Of a stretch of 52,908 nt of DNA, positions 1 to 8,461 are shown in pieces. This DNA comes from Elusimicrobiota bacterium. Its GTDB lineage: Bacteria > Elusimicrobiota > Elusimicrobia > UBA1565 > UBA9628. The position numbers and the translations under genes were made by a program. Location: positions 1-52,908 of the forward strand of contig JACQPG010000005.1 of the NCBI GenBank assembly GCA_016207665.1, read 5' to 3'. Within the stretch, counting starts at the first letter, position 1. Every line of letters begins with the position of its first letter. Below the pieces are notes generated by a model, which had not been told where the DNA came from, did not search any database, and saw only the letters and a program-made list of their open reading frames with translations.

Positions 1-1
1 A

Positions 2-100
2 CTCCTGGATCGTCTCAGCTTGATCGACTTGCTGCGCCTTCCGGAGAAAAAATTGCCAGCGCTACGGAATGCGGAGCCTCAGCTATGTCTGGCGCTCTGA
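2..100 (+). CDS. possible C-terminal end of an upstream gene (partial)
   Basis: An open frame enters the window at its left edge and stops at a TGA ending at 100, giving about 32 residues (LLDRLSLIDLLRLPEKKLP near the start). It is leucine-rich and could be the tail of a protein encoded upstream. The other two forward frames give a different short reading or an early stop, so the choice is only a preference. No family can be assigned. A -10-like element for the next gene begins 25 nt after the stop. Confidence 0.3.
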   Translation, partial: LLDRLSLIDLLRLPEKKLPALRNAEPQLCLAL

Positions 101-125
101 TTTTCCCCGGACACCAGTGCCATGA

Positions 126-131
126 TATAAT
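126..131 (+). promoter_or_regulatory. -10 element (TATAAT) directly before the GTG start at 138
   Basis: A perfect TATAAT preceded by TGA (an extended -10, TGATATAAT at 123-131) ends 6 nt before the GTG start. Transcription would begin at or next to the start codon, so the message would be leaderless. No convincing -35 is seen, and an extended -10 often does not need one. Confidence 0.55.
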
Positions 132-137
132 AACGCC

Positions 138-1115
138 GTGTCCGGCGCTAATGATACCCGGGACCGGGCTGAGGCCCGAGCGCCGCTCAGACTCCCGTTG
201 GCTGGCGGCGGCACCGATCTTCCTTCCTATTATCAGCGTTACGGGGGCTACATCCTGGCCGTGGCCATCGATTGCCAGGTCCGCGTAAGGCTGCGGCGCT
301 CGAAGCGGACTCCGCCAGATCCCTTTCTGGCCGCGGCGGCGCCGCCCGGGCTTGACATAGAGGCCCGCTCCCCTTTGCCGCCGGGCTCAGGCCTGGGCTC
401 TTCCGGCGCATGTTTAGTAGCGGTTCGCGCCGCCTGCCGCGCCCTGGAAGGTCTCTCTCCATCGCCCGCGATTTTGGCCGAGGAGGCCTGGAGAACCGAG
501 GCGATCACCCTCGGCCGACCGGTCGGCAAGCAGGACCATTATGTATCCGCCTTCGGGGGGCTTCTCCGCCTGGATATAGAGCCCGATGGATCGGTGCGGA
601 CCCGCCGACTTCCGCTGAGCGACGGTTGGGAAGAGGAGTTCCTGGCCCACGTGAGGCTTTTCGATACCGGCATCAGGCGCTCGAGCGCGCCCTTGCTGGA
701 GGAGCAGCGCCTGCGGGTTCTTGAGCAGGACGCTCGGGTCCTCGATAGCTTGCATCGATCCCGGCAACTAGGCTTTGAGATCGAAGAGTCGCTCCGGCGC
801 CGCGACTGGAAAGGTTTCGGCTTGCTGCTGGCTCGGCATTGGGAACTCAAGCGAGCTCGGTCCAAGTCCGTCAGCTCAAGCCATATCGATCGTTGTTACG
901 ATTTGGCCAGAGAGGTCGGCTGTTGGGGAGGGAAGATCCCCGGAGCGGGAGGCGGAGGCTACCTGATGCTCTGCTCGCCTCCCGAAAAATATGGCGCCAT
1001 CCGTCGCGCGCTCGCTCAAGAGGGACTTCGGGAGCAGCCCTTCGCCTTGGATGGCGCCGGAGCCGTCGTTGAGAATACGCCTATTTCAGATAGCCTAGCT
1101 CACGCAGAGCCTTGA
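138..1115 (+). CDS. GHMP-family sugar kinase, D-glycero-D-manno-heptose 7-phosphate kinase-like
   Basis: Likely phosphorylates the anomeric position of a heptose 7-phosphate (or related sugar) in nucleotide-heptose synthesis, in the cytosol. The 325-residue protein shows the family order: an N-terminal substrate motif APLRLPLAGGGTDLPSYY, the GHMP ATP loop LPPGSGLGSSGA around residue 80, a GKQDHYVSAFGG segment around 130, and a C-terminal glycine-rich motif GKIPGAGGGGYLM. The start is GTG, chosen because it leaves a normal N terminus and lies 6 nt after a perfect -10. A GmhA-like isomerase and an epimerase lie 4 kb downstream, supporting a heptose-type pathway, although no matching phosphatase or nucleotidyltransferase is in the window. 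Its 3' end overlaps the convergent sulfatase gene by 35 bp. The substrate is inferred. Confidence 0.85.
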   Translation: MSGANDTRDRAEARAPLRLPLAGGGTDLPSYYQRYGGYILAVAIDCQVRVRLRRSKRTPPDPFLAAAAPPGLDIEARSPLPPGSGLGSSGACLVAVRAACRALEGLSPSPAILAEEAWRTEAITLGRPVGKQDHYVSAFGGLLRLDIEPDGSVRTRRLPLSDGWEEEFLAHVRLFDTGIRRSSAPLLEEQRLRVLEQDARVLDSLHRSRQLGFEIEESLRRRDWKGFGLLLARHWELKRARSKSVSSSHIDRCYDLAREVGCWGGKIPGAGGGGYLMLCSPPEKYGAIRRALAQEGLREQPFALDGAGAVVENTPISDSLAHAEP

Positions 1116-2478
1116 TCTCTTCTTGGCCCAAATCCGCGCGGGAAACAGGCTTTTGCCCTCGATTTCTCCCTAGCCTCGTTTCTCGTTCGAACAGCAATTG
1201 TTCGAGCCGCCCAGGGTGCCGGGCCGCCAGGTCGCGCCGCTCCCCGGGATCGGCGCTCAGATCGTAAAGGCGCTTTTTCCCGGTCGCGGGATCGAGGATG
1301 AGCTTCCAGGCCCCGCTGCGCACGGAGGCCTCGAGCACGCGGCGAGAACGGGTGTCGGTGCGCGAGCTTAACGCGGCCCGGGCGGGGATTGGCTGATCTC
1401 CTTTGAGCGCGCCGGCCAGGCTCCGGCCCTGGAATCCCGCAGGAGGCTCCAATCCGGCCAGCTCCAGGAGGGTCGGCGCGACGTCGATCTCCTCCACTGG
1501 CTCGGCGATCCGGCGCGCCGCGATGCCCGGGCCCTTCATGATCCAGGGGATTCTCACAAGCTCCTCATGCAGGGAAAGGCCATGATAGAAGCGCCCTCTT
1601 TCCCCCAGTTCCTCGCCGTGATCGGAGATCAAAGCCAGAACCGTGTTCTCCCATGATCCGGACTCCTTGAGCTGATCCAGGAAGGCTCCCAACAACTCGT
1701 CGGCGTAGGCCACCGAGCCGTCATAGTGGGCCCGAAGATGATCCAGATCCCGTTCGCTGGCGCGGACCTGTTCGACGAGACGGACATAGGCCTCCGGCGC
1801 CGCGGCGAGCCCCTGGCCACGCTCCAAGCGGTTGAGAGCCCTCAGGAAATAGTCGTCGAGCCAGAGTTGATCCAGGACTCCCTCATACCCCGGATCGAAT
1901 CGGCGAACAAAAGTATGCGGCGGATGGAAAGGCGAGTGCACATCATTGGTATGCAAGAGCAGGAAGGCTCGGCCCTGACCTTGACTCTCCAACCACGCGC
2001 GCGCCGAGTGGAGCGAGCGTGACCAGGAAGCGATGGGATCGACCATGTAGTTCTTGAACCCTCGGCCGAGACCAAATCGGGGCGACAAGAATCCCGGGCT
2101 GACGAAAGCCGCGGTCTCGAAGCCCGCCTCTGAAAACGACTCGGCGAGCGTCCTATCGGCCGGGGGCAAGCCCACGGCCGAGTGCGAGGATGAGAACGAG
2201 ACCCCATGCCGCTCGGGATAGAGAGAGGTCATGAGCGAGGCGACGCTCGGAAGCGTCCATGGGGCCTGGGCCACCGCCGCCTCGAAAACGGCCGACTCGC
2301 CGGCCAGGCGATCGATATGCGGACTGGTGGGCTTGGAATAGCCGTAACAACCCAAACGATCCGCCCTCAGCGAGTCGATGAGCACGAGAATCACGCGCCT
2401 GGCCGCGGGCCGCTGCGCCTTAACCGGCGCGGCGGCCAGGCACAGAACGGCCCAGAAGAGCGCTATCCGCCGCGTCAT
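1081..2478 (-). CDS. secreted sulfatase-family hydrolase (Thr-type active site)
   Basis: A 465-residue member of the alkaline phosphatase/sulfatase superfamily with an N-terminal signal peptide (about 20 residues, ending near APVKAQ). The metal-site motif LVLIDSLRADRLGCYGY follows directly. The nucleophile region reads APWTLPSVASLMTSLYPERH, with Thr where classical sulfatases carry the formylglycine Cys. The second metal motif is SDHGEELGE near residue 300, followed by HGLSLHEE. Thr-type members are often phosphodiesterases or phosphotransferases, so the family name should not be read as proof of sulfatase activity. The ATG is at the divergent promoter it shares with the next gene; upstream in-frame codons were rejected because they would bury the signal peptide. 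It ends in a 35-bp convergent overlap with the kinase gene. Confidence 0.85.
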   Translation of the reverse strand: MTRRIALFWAVLCLAAAPVKAQRPAARRVILVLIDSLRADRLGCYGYSKPTSPHIDRLAGESAVFEAAVAQAPWTLPSVASLMTSLYPERHGVSFSSSHSAVGLPPADRTLAESFSEAGFETAAFVSPGFLSPRFGLGRGFKNYMVDPIASWSRSLHSARAWLESQGQGRAFLLLHTNDVHSPFHPPHTFVRRFDPGYEGVLDQLWLDDYFLRALNRLERGQGLAAAPEAYVRLVEQVRASERDLDHLRAHYDGSVAYADELLGAFLDQLKESGSWENTVLALISDHGEELGERGRFYHGLSLHEELVRIPWIMKGPGIAARRIAEPVEEIDVAPTLLELAGLEPPAGFQGRSLAGALKGDQPIPARAALSSRTDTRSRRVLEASVRSGAWKLILDPATGKKRLYDLSADPGERRDLAARHPGRLEQLLFERETRLGRNRGQKPVSRADLGQEEIKALRELGYLK

Positions 2479-2485
2479 AGGCGCT

Positions 2486-2495
2486 ATGATACAAT
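2486..2495. promoter_or_regulatory. overlapping divergent -10 elements between two sulfatase-family genes
   Basis: Only 24 bp separate the two divergent ATGs. On the minus strand TATCAT (2491-2486) ends 7 nt before the ATG at 2478. On the plus strand TACAAT (2490-2495) ends 7 nt before the ATG at 2503. The two hexamers overlap by two bases. Both spacings fit leaderless transcripts, and the overlap means the two polymerases could not both bind at once. Confidence 0.5.
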
Positions 2496-2502
2496 ACCGA
2501 CC

Positions 2503-3903
2503 ATGCATTTCTGGGCGTTATCAACGGCATTCTTGCTTTTGGCTGAGGCCCAGGCCCGCGCTCCGCTCAACGTGGTTCTTATCGACATCTGCTCCGCCCG
2601 GGCGGACCATTTCGGCTCTTACGGTTATTCCAGGCCCACCACCCCGGGACTCGACAAGCTCGCCCGGGAATCCGCCGTCTTCGATAACGCCATGGCGCAG
2701 GCCTCCTGGTGCCTGCCCAATTACGCCACCCTTTTCACCGGCCATGTGCCGGAGGTCCATGGGCAGTACATGAATATCCCCCATCGCCCCCTTCCCGAGT
2801 TCGAGACCACCTTGGCGCAACGGCTCAAAGAGGCGGGCTATCGCACCGGGGCCTTCACGGGAGGCATTTATTTCCTGCCGGCCTGGGAGCTCTCCCGCGG
2901 TTTCGACACATTCGTCAACAGCTTTTCGACCTCGTCGGCCTTGCCGGGTTCTTTCGCCGGCCTGGCTCCCAAGGCCTTGGACTGGATCAAGGCCGGGGCC
3001 TCCTCGCCTTTTTTCCTCTACGCCGCGGTCGATGATCTCCACGCGCCCTATCAGGCGGAGGACAGCGAGCGCTTCGATCCCGGCTATGAGGGCGTGGTCC
3101 ATGACACGGCGACATTGAGCGTGCGTTTCTTCCGGGCCTATAACGGGGAGCCGTTGGAAGCCACCGATCCGATCCGGCTCAAGCTCGACGCCTTCCGCCA
3201 AGACCCGCGCCATCTGCTTCACCTCACGGCTCATTATGACGCGGCGCTCTCCGGTGTCGATCGCAAGGTCTCCGCCTTCCTCGATCGGCTCAAGGGCCTG
3301 GGACTATGGGACAAGACCCTGGTCATCGTCACCGCGGATCACGGGGAGCTCTTGGGAGAAAAGGCGCTGCTGGGCCATACCGAAGGGCTTTATGAGCCGG
3401 TATTGAGAGTCCCCCTCCTCATCCATCATCCGGCGCTCACGCGCTCGAAACCCAGCCGCCCGCGGCAAGTCGTGCAACGGAGCGATCTCTTCCCGACAAT
3501 TTTGGAATCGGCGGGCATCGATCCGGCTAGCGTTCAGGCCCAAGGCCGCAGCTTGTTGCCCTTGTTGCGCGATCCCAAAGGCGCGTGGCGGCCCTATGCC
3601 TACGCCAGCTCGAAACGCAACATGTCCACCCTGGCCGACAGCGAGATCGATGAACGGGTTCTTCGGGAAGGGCGGTGGAAGCTTCATTGGTATTCCTACA
3701 AAGAGGGGTTTGAGCTTTACGATCTGGAGTCCGATCCGCAAGAGCGCAACGATCTGAGCGCCGCCCGTCCCGAGATCGTCAAGAGGCTCGCCTTCCAGCT
3801 TCTCAAGCATGTCGAGGCCCTTCGTCCCCGTGCGCCGGGCCCGCCTTCGAGCCTCTTGAATCCCGCAGGGAAGGGCCTTGAATCGCGTGATGATCCGCAT
3901 TAG
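2503..3903 (+). CDS. secreted sulfatase-family hydrolase (Cys in nucleophile position)
   Basis: A 466-residue sulfatase-superfamily protein with a short signal peptide (MHFWALSTAFLLLAEAQA). Motifs in order: NVVLIDICSARADHFGSYGY (metal site), ASWCLPNYATLFTGHVPEVH (nucleophile region, near residue 67), TADHGELLGEKALLGHTEG (second metal site), and a C-terminal YDLESDPQERNDLS segment typical of the family. The Cys-Leu-Pro order resembles the sulfatase CxPxR box, but the Arg is replaced by Tyr, so formylglycine formation is uncertain. A longer in-frame extension upstream was rejected because it runs through the divergent neighbour and lacks a signal sequence. It overlaps the next gene's start by 14 nt and is probably co-transcribed with it. 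Confidence 0.85.
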   Translation: MHFWALSTAFLLLAEAQARAPLNVVLIDICSARADHFGSYGYSRPTTPGLDKLARESAVFDNAMAQASWCLPNYATLFTGHVPEVHGQYMNIPHRPLPEFETTLAQRLKEAGYRTGAFTGGIYFLPAWELSRGFDTFVNSFSTSSALPGSFAGLAPKALDWIKAGASSPFFLYAAVDDLHAPYQAEDSERFDPGYEGVVHDTATLSVRFFRAYNGEPLEATDPIRLKLDAFRQDPRHLLHLTAHYDAALSGVDRKVSAFLDRLKGLGLWDKTLVIVTADHGELLGEKALLGHTEGLYEPVLRVPLLIHHPALTRSKPSRPRQVVQRSDLFPTILESAGIDPASVQAQGRSLLPLLRDPKGAWRPYAYASSKRNMSTLADSEIDERVLREGRWKLHWYSYKEGFELYDLESDPQERNDLSAARPEIVKRLAFQLLKHVEALRPRAPGPPSSLLNPAGKGLESRDDPH

Positions 3904-5056
3904 CGCATTCCTATTGGTCGCCGGCCTCGCCTTGCCGGTGACCTGCCATGGCGAGGAATCTTCCTCCTCGCCTCTTCTCGTCATAGGCATCGACGGCGGC
4001 TCATGGCGGGCCATAGAGCCGCTCATCGACTCCGGACGCTTGCCCCACTTGGCGCGCATCAAGACGGAGGGCGCATGGGGAGAGATGCGGGCCGTTCCTC
4101 CCCTGATCTCCCCGGCTTTATGGACCGAGGCCGCGACGGGCCGGCCAAGGTCCGAGCATGGGCTCATCGATTTCGAGATATCCGGGAGCCGCGTCGCTAG
4201 TTCCGCCCGTCGCGTCAAGGCCATCTGGAACATATTGTCGGAGGAGGGCCGCAAGGTCTTGATCGTCGGACTACTGGGAACTTGGCCCGCGGAGAAAGTT
4301 AAAGGCGTGATCATCTCAGATCAGGCCTTGAACAAGGCCATCGATCGGCGGGCTCATCCCCCGGAGGCGCTTTCTGGTTTTGGCCCATTCCCCGCCTGGA
4401 ATTTCACGCATCCCCAGCAAGCCTGGCGGCTGCGCAGACTCCTTCCCGGTGGCAGCCCCCGCGAAGGCGATCGGCAATTAGCGTGGATGTTCCTCCGCGA
4501 CGAGAGCCTATTGCGCGCCGCGGAGCATCACTTGCGACGCCTACGGCCCTCGCTGTTCTGGTTTCATCTGTGGGGGGTCGATTATGCTAGCCATTTTCAT
4601 TGGAACGATCCCGAGTTTCTGGCCCGCTATTACGAGTTCGCCGACGAGGCCGTCGGCCGCCTCTCGCGGGCCGCCGATTCTGGCGCGACCGTGATCGTCT
4701 TATCCGACCACGGTTTCGAGGGCTATGTCCCGCAGGACGGAGATCCCAACCCTCGGGCTACGGGCCGGCATTCGACGGACGGAATACTGCTCGCTCGCGG
4801 TCCCGGCATCCGACCATGCTCCGGGGTGAAGGCGTCGCTCTTCGATATGGTCCCCACGCTCCTGTATCTGCAGGGCCTTCCCGTATCCCAAGAGATGCCG
4901 GGACGAGTGCTCTACGAGATGCTCGCCGGGGATCCGCCCAAGGCCGAGATCATCGCCAGCTATGAGTCCAATCGACGGCCGCCCGAGACGGTCCCTTCAG
5001 CGGCCCTCGGCGAAGAGGAGCGCCGGCTGTTGCGGGCGCTGGGGTATCTCAAGTGA
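3890..5056 (+). CDS. secreted type I phosphodiesterase / nucleotide pyrophosphatase-like protein
   Basis: A 388-residue alkaline-phosphatase-superfamily protein of the phosphodiesterase/AP3770-like branch, predicted to act in the periplasm or at the surface. A signal peptide (MIRISAFLLVAGLALPVTCHG) is followed by the metal motif LLVIGIDGGSWRAIEPLI, the nucleophile region PLISPALWTEAATGRPRSEH, and the second metal site VLSDHGFEGY. Further hallmarks are WGVDYASHFHW and a GRHSTDGILLARGPGI segment. ATG at 3890 is preferred; TTG 3878 and GTG 3887 are in frame upstream and also possible. It overlaps the upstream gene by 14 nt and the next gene by 4 nt, so it belongs to a 2503-6653 operon with sugar genes. 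The natural substrate is unknown. Confidence 0.8.
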   Translation: MIRISAFLLVAGLALPVTCHGEESSSSPLLVIGIDGGSWRAIEPLIDSGRLPHLARIKTEGAWGEMRAVPPLISPALWTEAATGRPRSEHGLIDFEISGSRVASSARRVKAIWNILSEEGRKVLIVGLLGTWPAEKVKGVIISDQALNKAIDRRAHPPEALSGFGPFPAWNFTHPQQAWRLRRLLPGGSPREGDRQLAWMFLRDESLLRAAEHHLRRLRPSLFWFHLWGVDYASHFHWNDPEFLARYYEFADEAVGRLSRAADSGATVIVLSDHGFEGYVPQDGDPNPRATGRHSTDGILLARGPGIRPCSGVKASLFDMVPTLLYLQGLPVSQEMPGRVLYEMLAGDPPKAEIIASYESNRRPPETVPSAALGEEERRLLRALGYLK

Positions 5057-5658
5057 GCCGGGATCACATCGAGTCTTTCCTCGAGGAATCCAAGGCCGTC
5101 TTGGAGCGGCTCGACCGCGAAGGGATCTCGCGGCTCATCGCCCAGCTCGTCAAGACCCGCGAGCAAGGGGGACGGGTCTTTCTCCTGGGCCTGGGCGGAA
5201 GCGCGAGCATGGCTTCGCATGCGGCCAACGACTTGCGGAAGATTTGCCGTATCGAGGCCTATGCGGCCTGCGACAATGTTTCGGAGCTGACGGCCCGAGC
5301 CAACGACGAGGGCTGGGAGACCGTCTTCGACGGCTGGCTCGAGGCCAGCCGCCTAGGCTCCCGCGACCTTCTATGGATATTCTCCGTCGGCGGGGGCGAC
5401 GCCGAGCGCGGGGTGAGCCGTCCCCTGTTGCCCGCCATCGAAAGGGCGCGGCGAGTCGGAGCCGGTATCGCCGGAGTTTTCGGGCGCGACGGCGGCCAGG
5501 CCGCGGCCGCGGCCGACGCCTGCCTCATCGTTCCCACGGTCAATCCGAGGCGTGTCACGGCTCATACCGAGGGTTTCCAGGCGCTGATCTGGCATCTCGT
5601 GATCAGCGCCCCCGCATTGCAAAAGGATCCCATGAAGTGGGAGGCCTTGGGCTCATGA
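5053..5658 (+). CDS. SIS-domain sugar-phosphate isomerase, GmhA-like
   Basis: A 201-residue single SIS-domain protein resembling sedoheptulose 7-phosphate isomerase (GmhA), the first step of ADP/GDP-heptose formation. Visible features are an N-terminal helix ([15 protein letters not shown]), the nucleotide-fold-like [20 protein letters not shown] near residue 45, a phosphate-binding loop WIFSVGGGD near 110, and a C-terminal helix with [13 protein letters not shown]. The GTG start overlaps the preceding stop (GTGA), and the stop overlaps the next ATG (ATGA), indicating translational coupling on both sides. With the heptose-kinase-like gene at 138 it suggests a nucleotide-heptose branch. The exact sugar is inferred. 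Confidence 0.8.
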   Translation: MSRDHIESFLEESKAVLERLDREGISRLIAQLVKTREQGGRVFLLGLGGSASMASHAANDLRKICRIEAYAACDNVSELTARANDEGWETVFDGWLEASRLGSRDLLWIFSVGGGDAERGVSRPLLPAIERARRVGAGIAGVFGRDGGQAAAAADACLIVPTVNPRRVTAHTEGFQALIWHLVISAPALQKDPMKWEALGS

Positions 5659-6653
5659 CGCCGCGGCCCAGGACTCTGGTGACCGGGGCGGCGGGCTTCC
5701 TGGGCAGCCATCTCTGCGAAGCCTTGCTTTCGGCCGGACACGAGGTCGTGGGCTATGACAATCTCTCCACGGGCCGCCTCGCCAACATCGGCGCCCCTCT
5801 GCGCGCCCCCCTTTTCCGGTTTGTCGAGGCAGACGTGCTGGACAGCCCCAGGATGGTCGAGGCCCTCGCTGATTGCGACCTGGTCTTCCACTTGGCGGCC
5901 CATGCCGACGTGCGCCGCAATCCCGAGCACCCGGCCTTGGTGTTCGAGCAGAACGCCCACGCCACGCTGGCGCTGCTCGAGTCCATGAGGAAGTCCGGCA
6001 TCCGCCGCATCGCCTTCGCCTCGACCGGCTCTGTCTATGGAGAGAACCCGATTATACCTACGCCGGAAAACGTTCCCTTCCCGATCCAAACCTCGATCTA
6101 TGCGGCCGCCAAGCTGGCCTCCGAGGGCCTGCTCAGCGCCTACGCGGAGGCCTTCGGTTTTCAGGTATTCATCGTTCGCTTGGTATCCTTGCTCGGCCCG
6201 CGTTATAGCCACGGCCATGTGGCGGACTTTCTGGCTCAACTCTCGCTCCACCCGGATCATCTGGAGATTCTCGGCGACGGACGGCAGCGCAAGGCTTATC
6301 TCGACGCGCGGGACGCGGCGCAAGCCCTTCTTTTGGCCGCCCAGCGCTGCCGGCAACGCGTCAACGTTCTTAACGCCGGCTCTCGCTGCCTGACCGTGGA
6401 GCGCTCGGCCCGGCTCATCGCAGCTCGATTGGGGGCCGAGCCGAGATTGCGCTATAAAGGAGGCCGGCGGGGCTGGCCGGGCGACGTGCCGGACATCCGA
6501 CTCGATTGCCGCCGCCTTCGCAAGCTCGGCTGGAAGCCCCGGCACAGCGTGATCAGCTCGTTGGAGCAGACCGTCGACTATCTGCTCGAGGAGAAGAACT
6601 CCCGCACCGCCGAGATCACCCGGGCGGCTTGCGAATCGGTCAACGCGGGATAG
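5655..6653 (+). CDS. NAD-dependent epimerase/dehydratase (UDP-glucose 4-epimerase-like)
   Basis: A 332-residue extended short-chain dehydrogenase that would epimerise or dehydrate a nucleotide sugar. The NAD-binding GxxGxxG motif is in [20 protein letters not shown] at the N terminus. [17 protein letters not shown] and the catalytic YxxxK ([14 protein letters not shown], near residue 150) follow, preceded by an active-site Ser segment [10 protein letters not shown]. The ATG lies in an ATGA overlap with the isomerase gene; longer in-frame readings upstream lie inside that gene. The last 76 bp overlap the convergent aminotransferase gene, an unusually long 3' overlap. Substrate specificity cannot be read from the sequence. 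Confidence 0.85.
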   Translation: MTPRPRTLVTGAAGFLGSHLCEALLSAGHEVVGYDNLSTGRLANIGAPLRAPLFRFVEADVLDSPRMVEALADCDLVFHLAAHADVRRNPEHPALVFEQNAHATLALLESMRKSGIRRIAFASTGSVYGENPIIPTPENVPFPIQTSIYAAAKLASEGLLSAYAEAFGFQVFIVRLVSLLGPRYSHGHVADFLAQLSLHPDHLEILGDGRQRKAYLDARDAAQALLLAAQRCRQRVNVLNAGSRCLTVERSARLIAARLGAEPRLRYKGGRRGWPGDVPDIRLDCRRLRKLGWKPRHSVISSLEQTVDYLLEEKNSRTAEITRAACESVNAG

Positions 6654-7714
6654 ATCGGAAGGCTCAACACCCGTTTCCAGGCCCTCTCGCACACCGGCAT
6701 GGGCCTGAGGGCGCCCGAGCGATAGGGCTCGTAATAGTGAGCCGGCAGATAATGGACCCCCGCCTCGATGCCGCGGCTTGCCAGGTGATCGAGAAGCGGC
6801 TCCCGGAAATCGGTTTGCACGACGAAACGCTGCCAGGCGCAGCGCGTATCCGCGCGCGCCTGGGGCAAGGAGAGCCCGGGAATTCCCTCGAGACCCTCGC
6901 GATACGCGGCCGCGATCTCCTCCCGGCGCCGGTTCATCGAATCCAAGCGTTCGAGCTGGGCCAGTCCCAGGGCGGCGTTGATATCGCTCATCAAATACTT
7001 GAAGCCGGGGCGCTCCACATTGTAGTACCAAGACCTGCCCCGAAGGGCCTCATGCCCCGGACCCGCCGTCTCCTTGGAAATGCCGAACCAGCGCAATTCC
7101 CTCAGCCGCTGCCAGAGCTCCCGGCTCCTGGTCACGACCATGCCCCCCTCGCCGCAGGTCATGTTCTTGGCGGGATCGAAACTGAAGCAAGCCATGACGC
7201 CGAATGTCCCGGCCTGACGGCCCTTGCGCTCGGCACCGCAAGCCTGCGCCGCATCCTCCACCAAAGGGATGCCGCCAGCCCCGCGGCAGACCTCGAGCAA
7301 GGCCTCCATGTCGGCGGGATGTCCCCCTTGATGGGCCACGAGCGCCGCCTTAACGCGGGGCCCGAGCGCTACCCTAAGGGACTCGGGGTCGATATTGAGA
7401 GTGTCCGGTTCGACGTCGCAAAAGATCGGGCTTCCGCCCGCCAAAACGATGCTTTGGGGCACCGCCACGAAGGCCAAGGAGCTGGTCGCCACCTCTCCGC
7501 CCTCGATATCCAGGGCGGCCAAGGCGAGGTGGAGAGCCGCCGTGCCGGAACTCACCGCGACGGCATACGGCAACCCGAGCCGGTCGGCGAAGCGCCTCTC
7601 GAACTCCTCCACCTTCGGCCCCATCCCGGGCCAGCCGCCCGAGAGCACCCGCTCCACGGCGCCTCGTTCCGCCTCCTCGAAGACCGGCCGGTAAAATGGG
7701 ATGAGTTCGATCAT
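6578..7714 (-). CDS. DegT/DnrJ/EryC1/StrS-family sugar aminotransferase
   Basis: A 378-residue PLP-dependent enzyme that would transfer an amino group to a keto-nucleotide sugar. Family features: IPFYRPVFEEAERGAVERVL at the N terminus, WPGMGPKVEEFERRFA, the cofactor-region AVSSGTAALHLAL near residue 55, VEDAAQACGAERKGR near 155, and the PLP lysine in CFSFDPAKNMTCGEGGM near 180. The substrate-side segment HYLPAHYYEPYR lies near the C terminus. The gene is transcribed against the epimerase and shares 76 bp with it. A weak -10-like TAGATT lies 9 nt before the ATG. Amino-sugar formation would fit the surrounding surface-sugar genes. Confidence 0.88.
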   Translation of the reverse strand: MIELIPFYRPVFEEAERGAVERVLSGGWPGMGPKVEEFERRFADRLGLPYAVAVSSGTAALHLALAALDIEGGEVATSSLAFVAVPQSIVLAGGSPIFCDVEPDTLNIDPESLRVALGPRVKAALVAHQGGHPADMEALLEVCRGAGGIPLVEDAAQACGAERKGRQAGTFGVMACFSFDPAKNMTCGEGGMVVTRSRELWQRLRELRWFGISKETAGPGHEALRGRSWYYNVERPGFKYLMSDINAALGLAQLERLDSMNRRREEIAAAYREGLEGIPGLSLPQARADTRCAWQRFVVQTDFREPLLDHLASRGIEAGVHYLPAHYYEPYRSGALRPMPVCERAWKRVLSLPIYPALTDSQAARVISAVREFFSSSR

Positions 7715-7774
7715 GCGCCAAGCAATCTATCATTTGCTAAAGTGCTTTGAAATGAGCGGACGAGACGTCACGCG

Positions 7775-8461
7775 ATGAGGATACCCGAGCGGATTCCCGA
7801 GGGGGCCGGATATCAATCCGAGGCCATGCTCTCGTTCTTCAGGCGCTCCCTTAAGATCGACGATCCCGCGCAATCCCGCATGCTCGAGCGCATGAACGAG
7901 GAAGGCCTGCCGGCCATCAACATCGGAGCCATCGAGGGCCGGATACTCGAGCTGCTCGCGCGCTCCTGCGGCGCCTCCAAGGCCGTGGAGATCGGGACCC
8001 TGGGAGGTTATTCCGCGCTATGGATCAGCCGGGGTTTGGCCGAGGCAGGCCGGCTGTGGAGCATCGAGCTTGACGCCGCGCGCGCCGCGGCCGCCGCCAA
8101 GGCCCTCGCGGAGGCCGGCTGCTCCGGCAAGGTAAGCGTGCTCGCCGGCAACGCCCTGGACCATCTGCCGCGCCTGGAGGCTGAGGGGCCCTTTGATTTC
8201 TGCTTCATCGACGCGGACAAGTCCCATTATCCCGACTTCCTGCGCTGGGCGACGCGCAATCTCAGGACGGGCGGCATCGTGGCCGCGGATAACGTCTTTC
8301 TATTCGGCAAGGCTCATTTGCCCCCATCCGAGACCGGAGAGTACGAGGAGATCGTGGCCCCCATGCGAGAGTTTCTCGCGATATTGTCGGATAGGGCGCT
8401 TTTCCAGGCCTGCGCCCTGATCCCCACTCCCGAAGGCTTGGCCTTAGGCGTCAAACGCTGA
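7775..8461 (+). CDS. SAM-dependent O-methyltransferase (caffeoyl-CoA OMT-like family)
   Basis: A 228-residue class I methyltransferase. The SAM-binding motif I is AVEIGTLGGYSALWISRGL near residue 70, the acidic motif is WSIELDAARA, and the metal-binding/catalytic motif FDFCFIDADKSHYPDFLRWA lies near residue 145 with GGIVAADNVF after it. Length and motif order match bacterial O-methyltransferases acting on small catechol-like or sugar substrates. The 60-bp gap from the divergent aminotransferase gives it its own promoter region, but no clear hexamers are seen. It ends in an 11-bp convergent overlap with the third sulfatase-like gene. Confidence 0.85.
   Translation: MRIPERIPEGAGYQSEAMLSFFRRSLKIDDPAQSRMLERMNEEGLPAINIGAIEGRILELLARSCGASKAVEIGTLGGYSALWISRGLAEAGRLWSIELDAARAAAAAKALAEAGCSGKVSVLAGNALDHLPRLEAEGPFDFCFIDADKSHYPDFLRWATRNLRTGGIVAADNVFLFGKAHLPPSETGEYEEIVAPMREFLAILSDRALFQACALIPTPEGLALGVKR

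Noticed and set aside
2206-2502. In-frame N-terminal extension of the plus-strand sulfatase-like gene
   Set aside because: It overlaps the divergent gene, has no family sequence and would hide the signal peptide at 2503.
4962-5654. Long upstream part of the epimerase frame
   Set aside because: It lies within the isomerase gene in another frame; the epimerase domain begins right at the ATG at 5655.
5562-7031. Minus-strand 489-residue open frame across the epimerase
   Set aside because: Composition is typical of an antisense shadow, and the plus-strand epimerase is clearly conserved.
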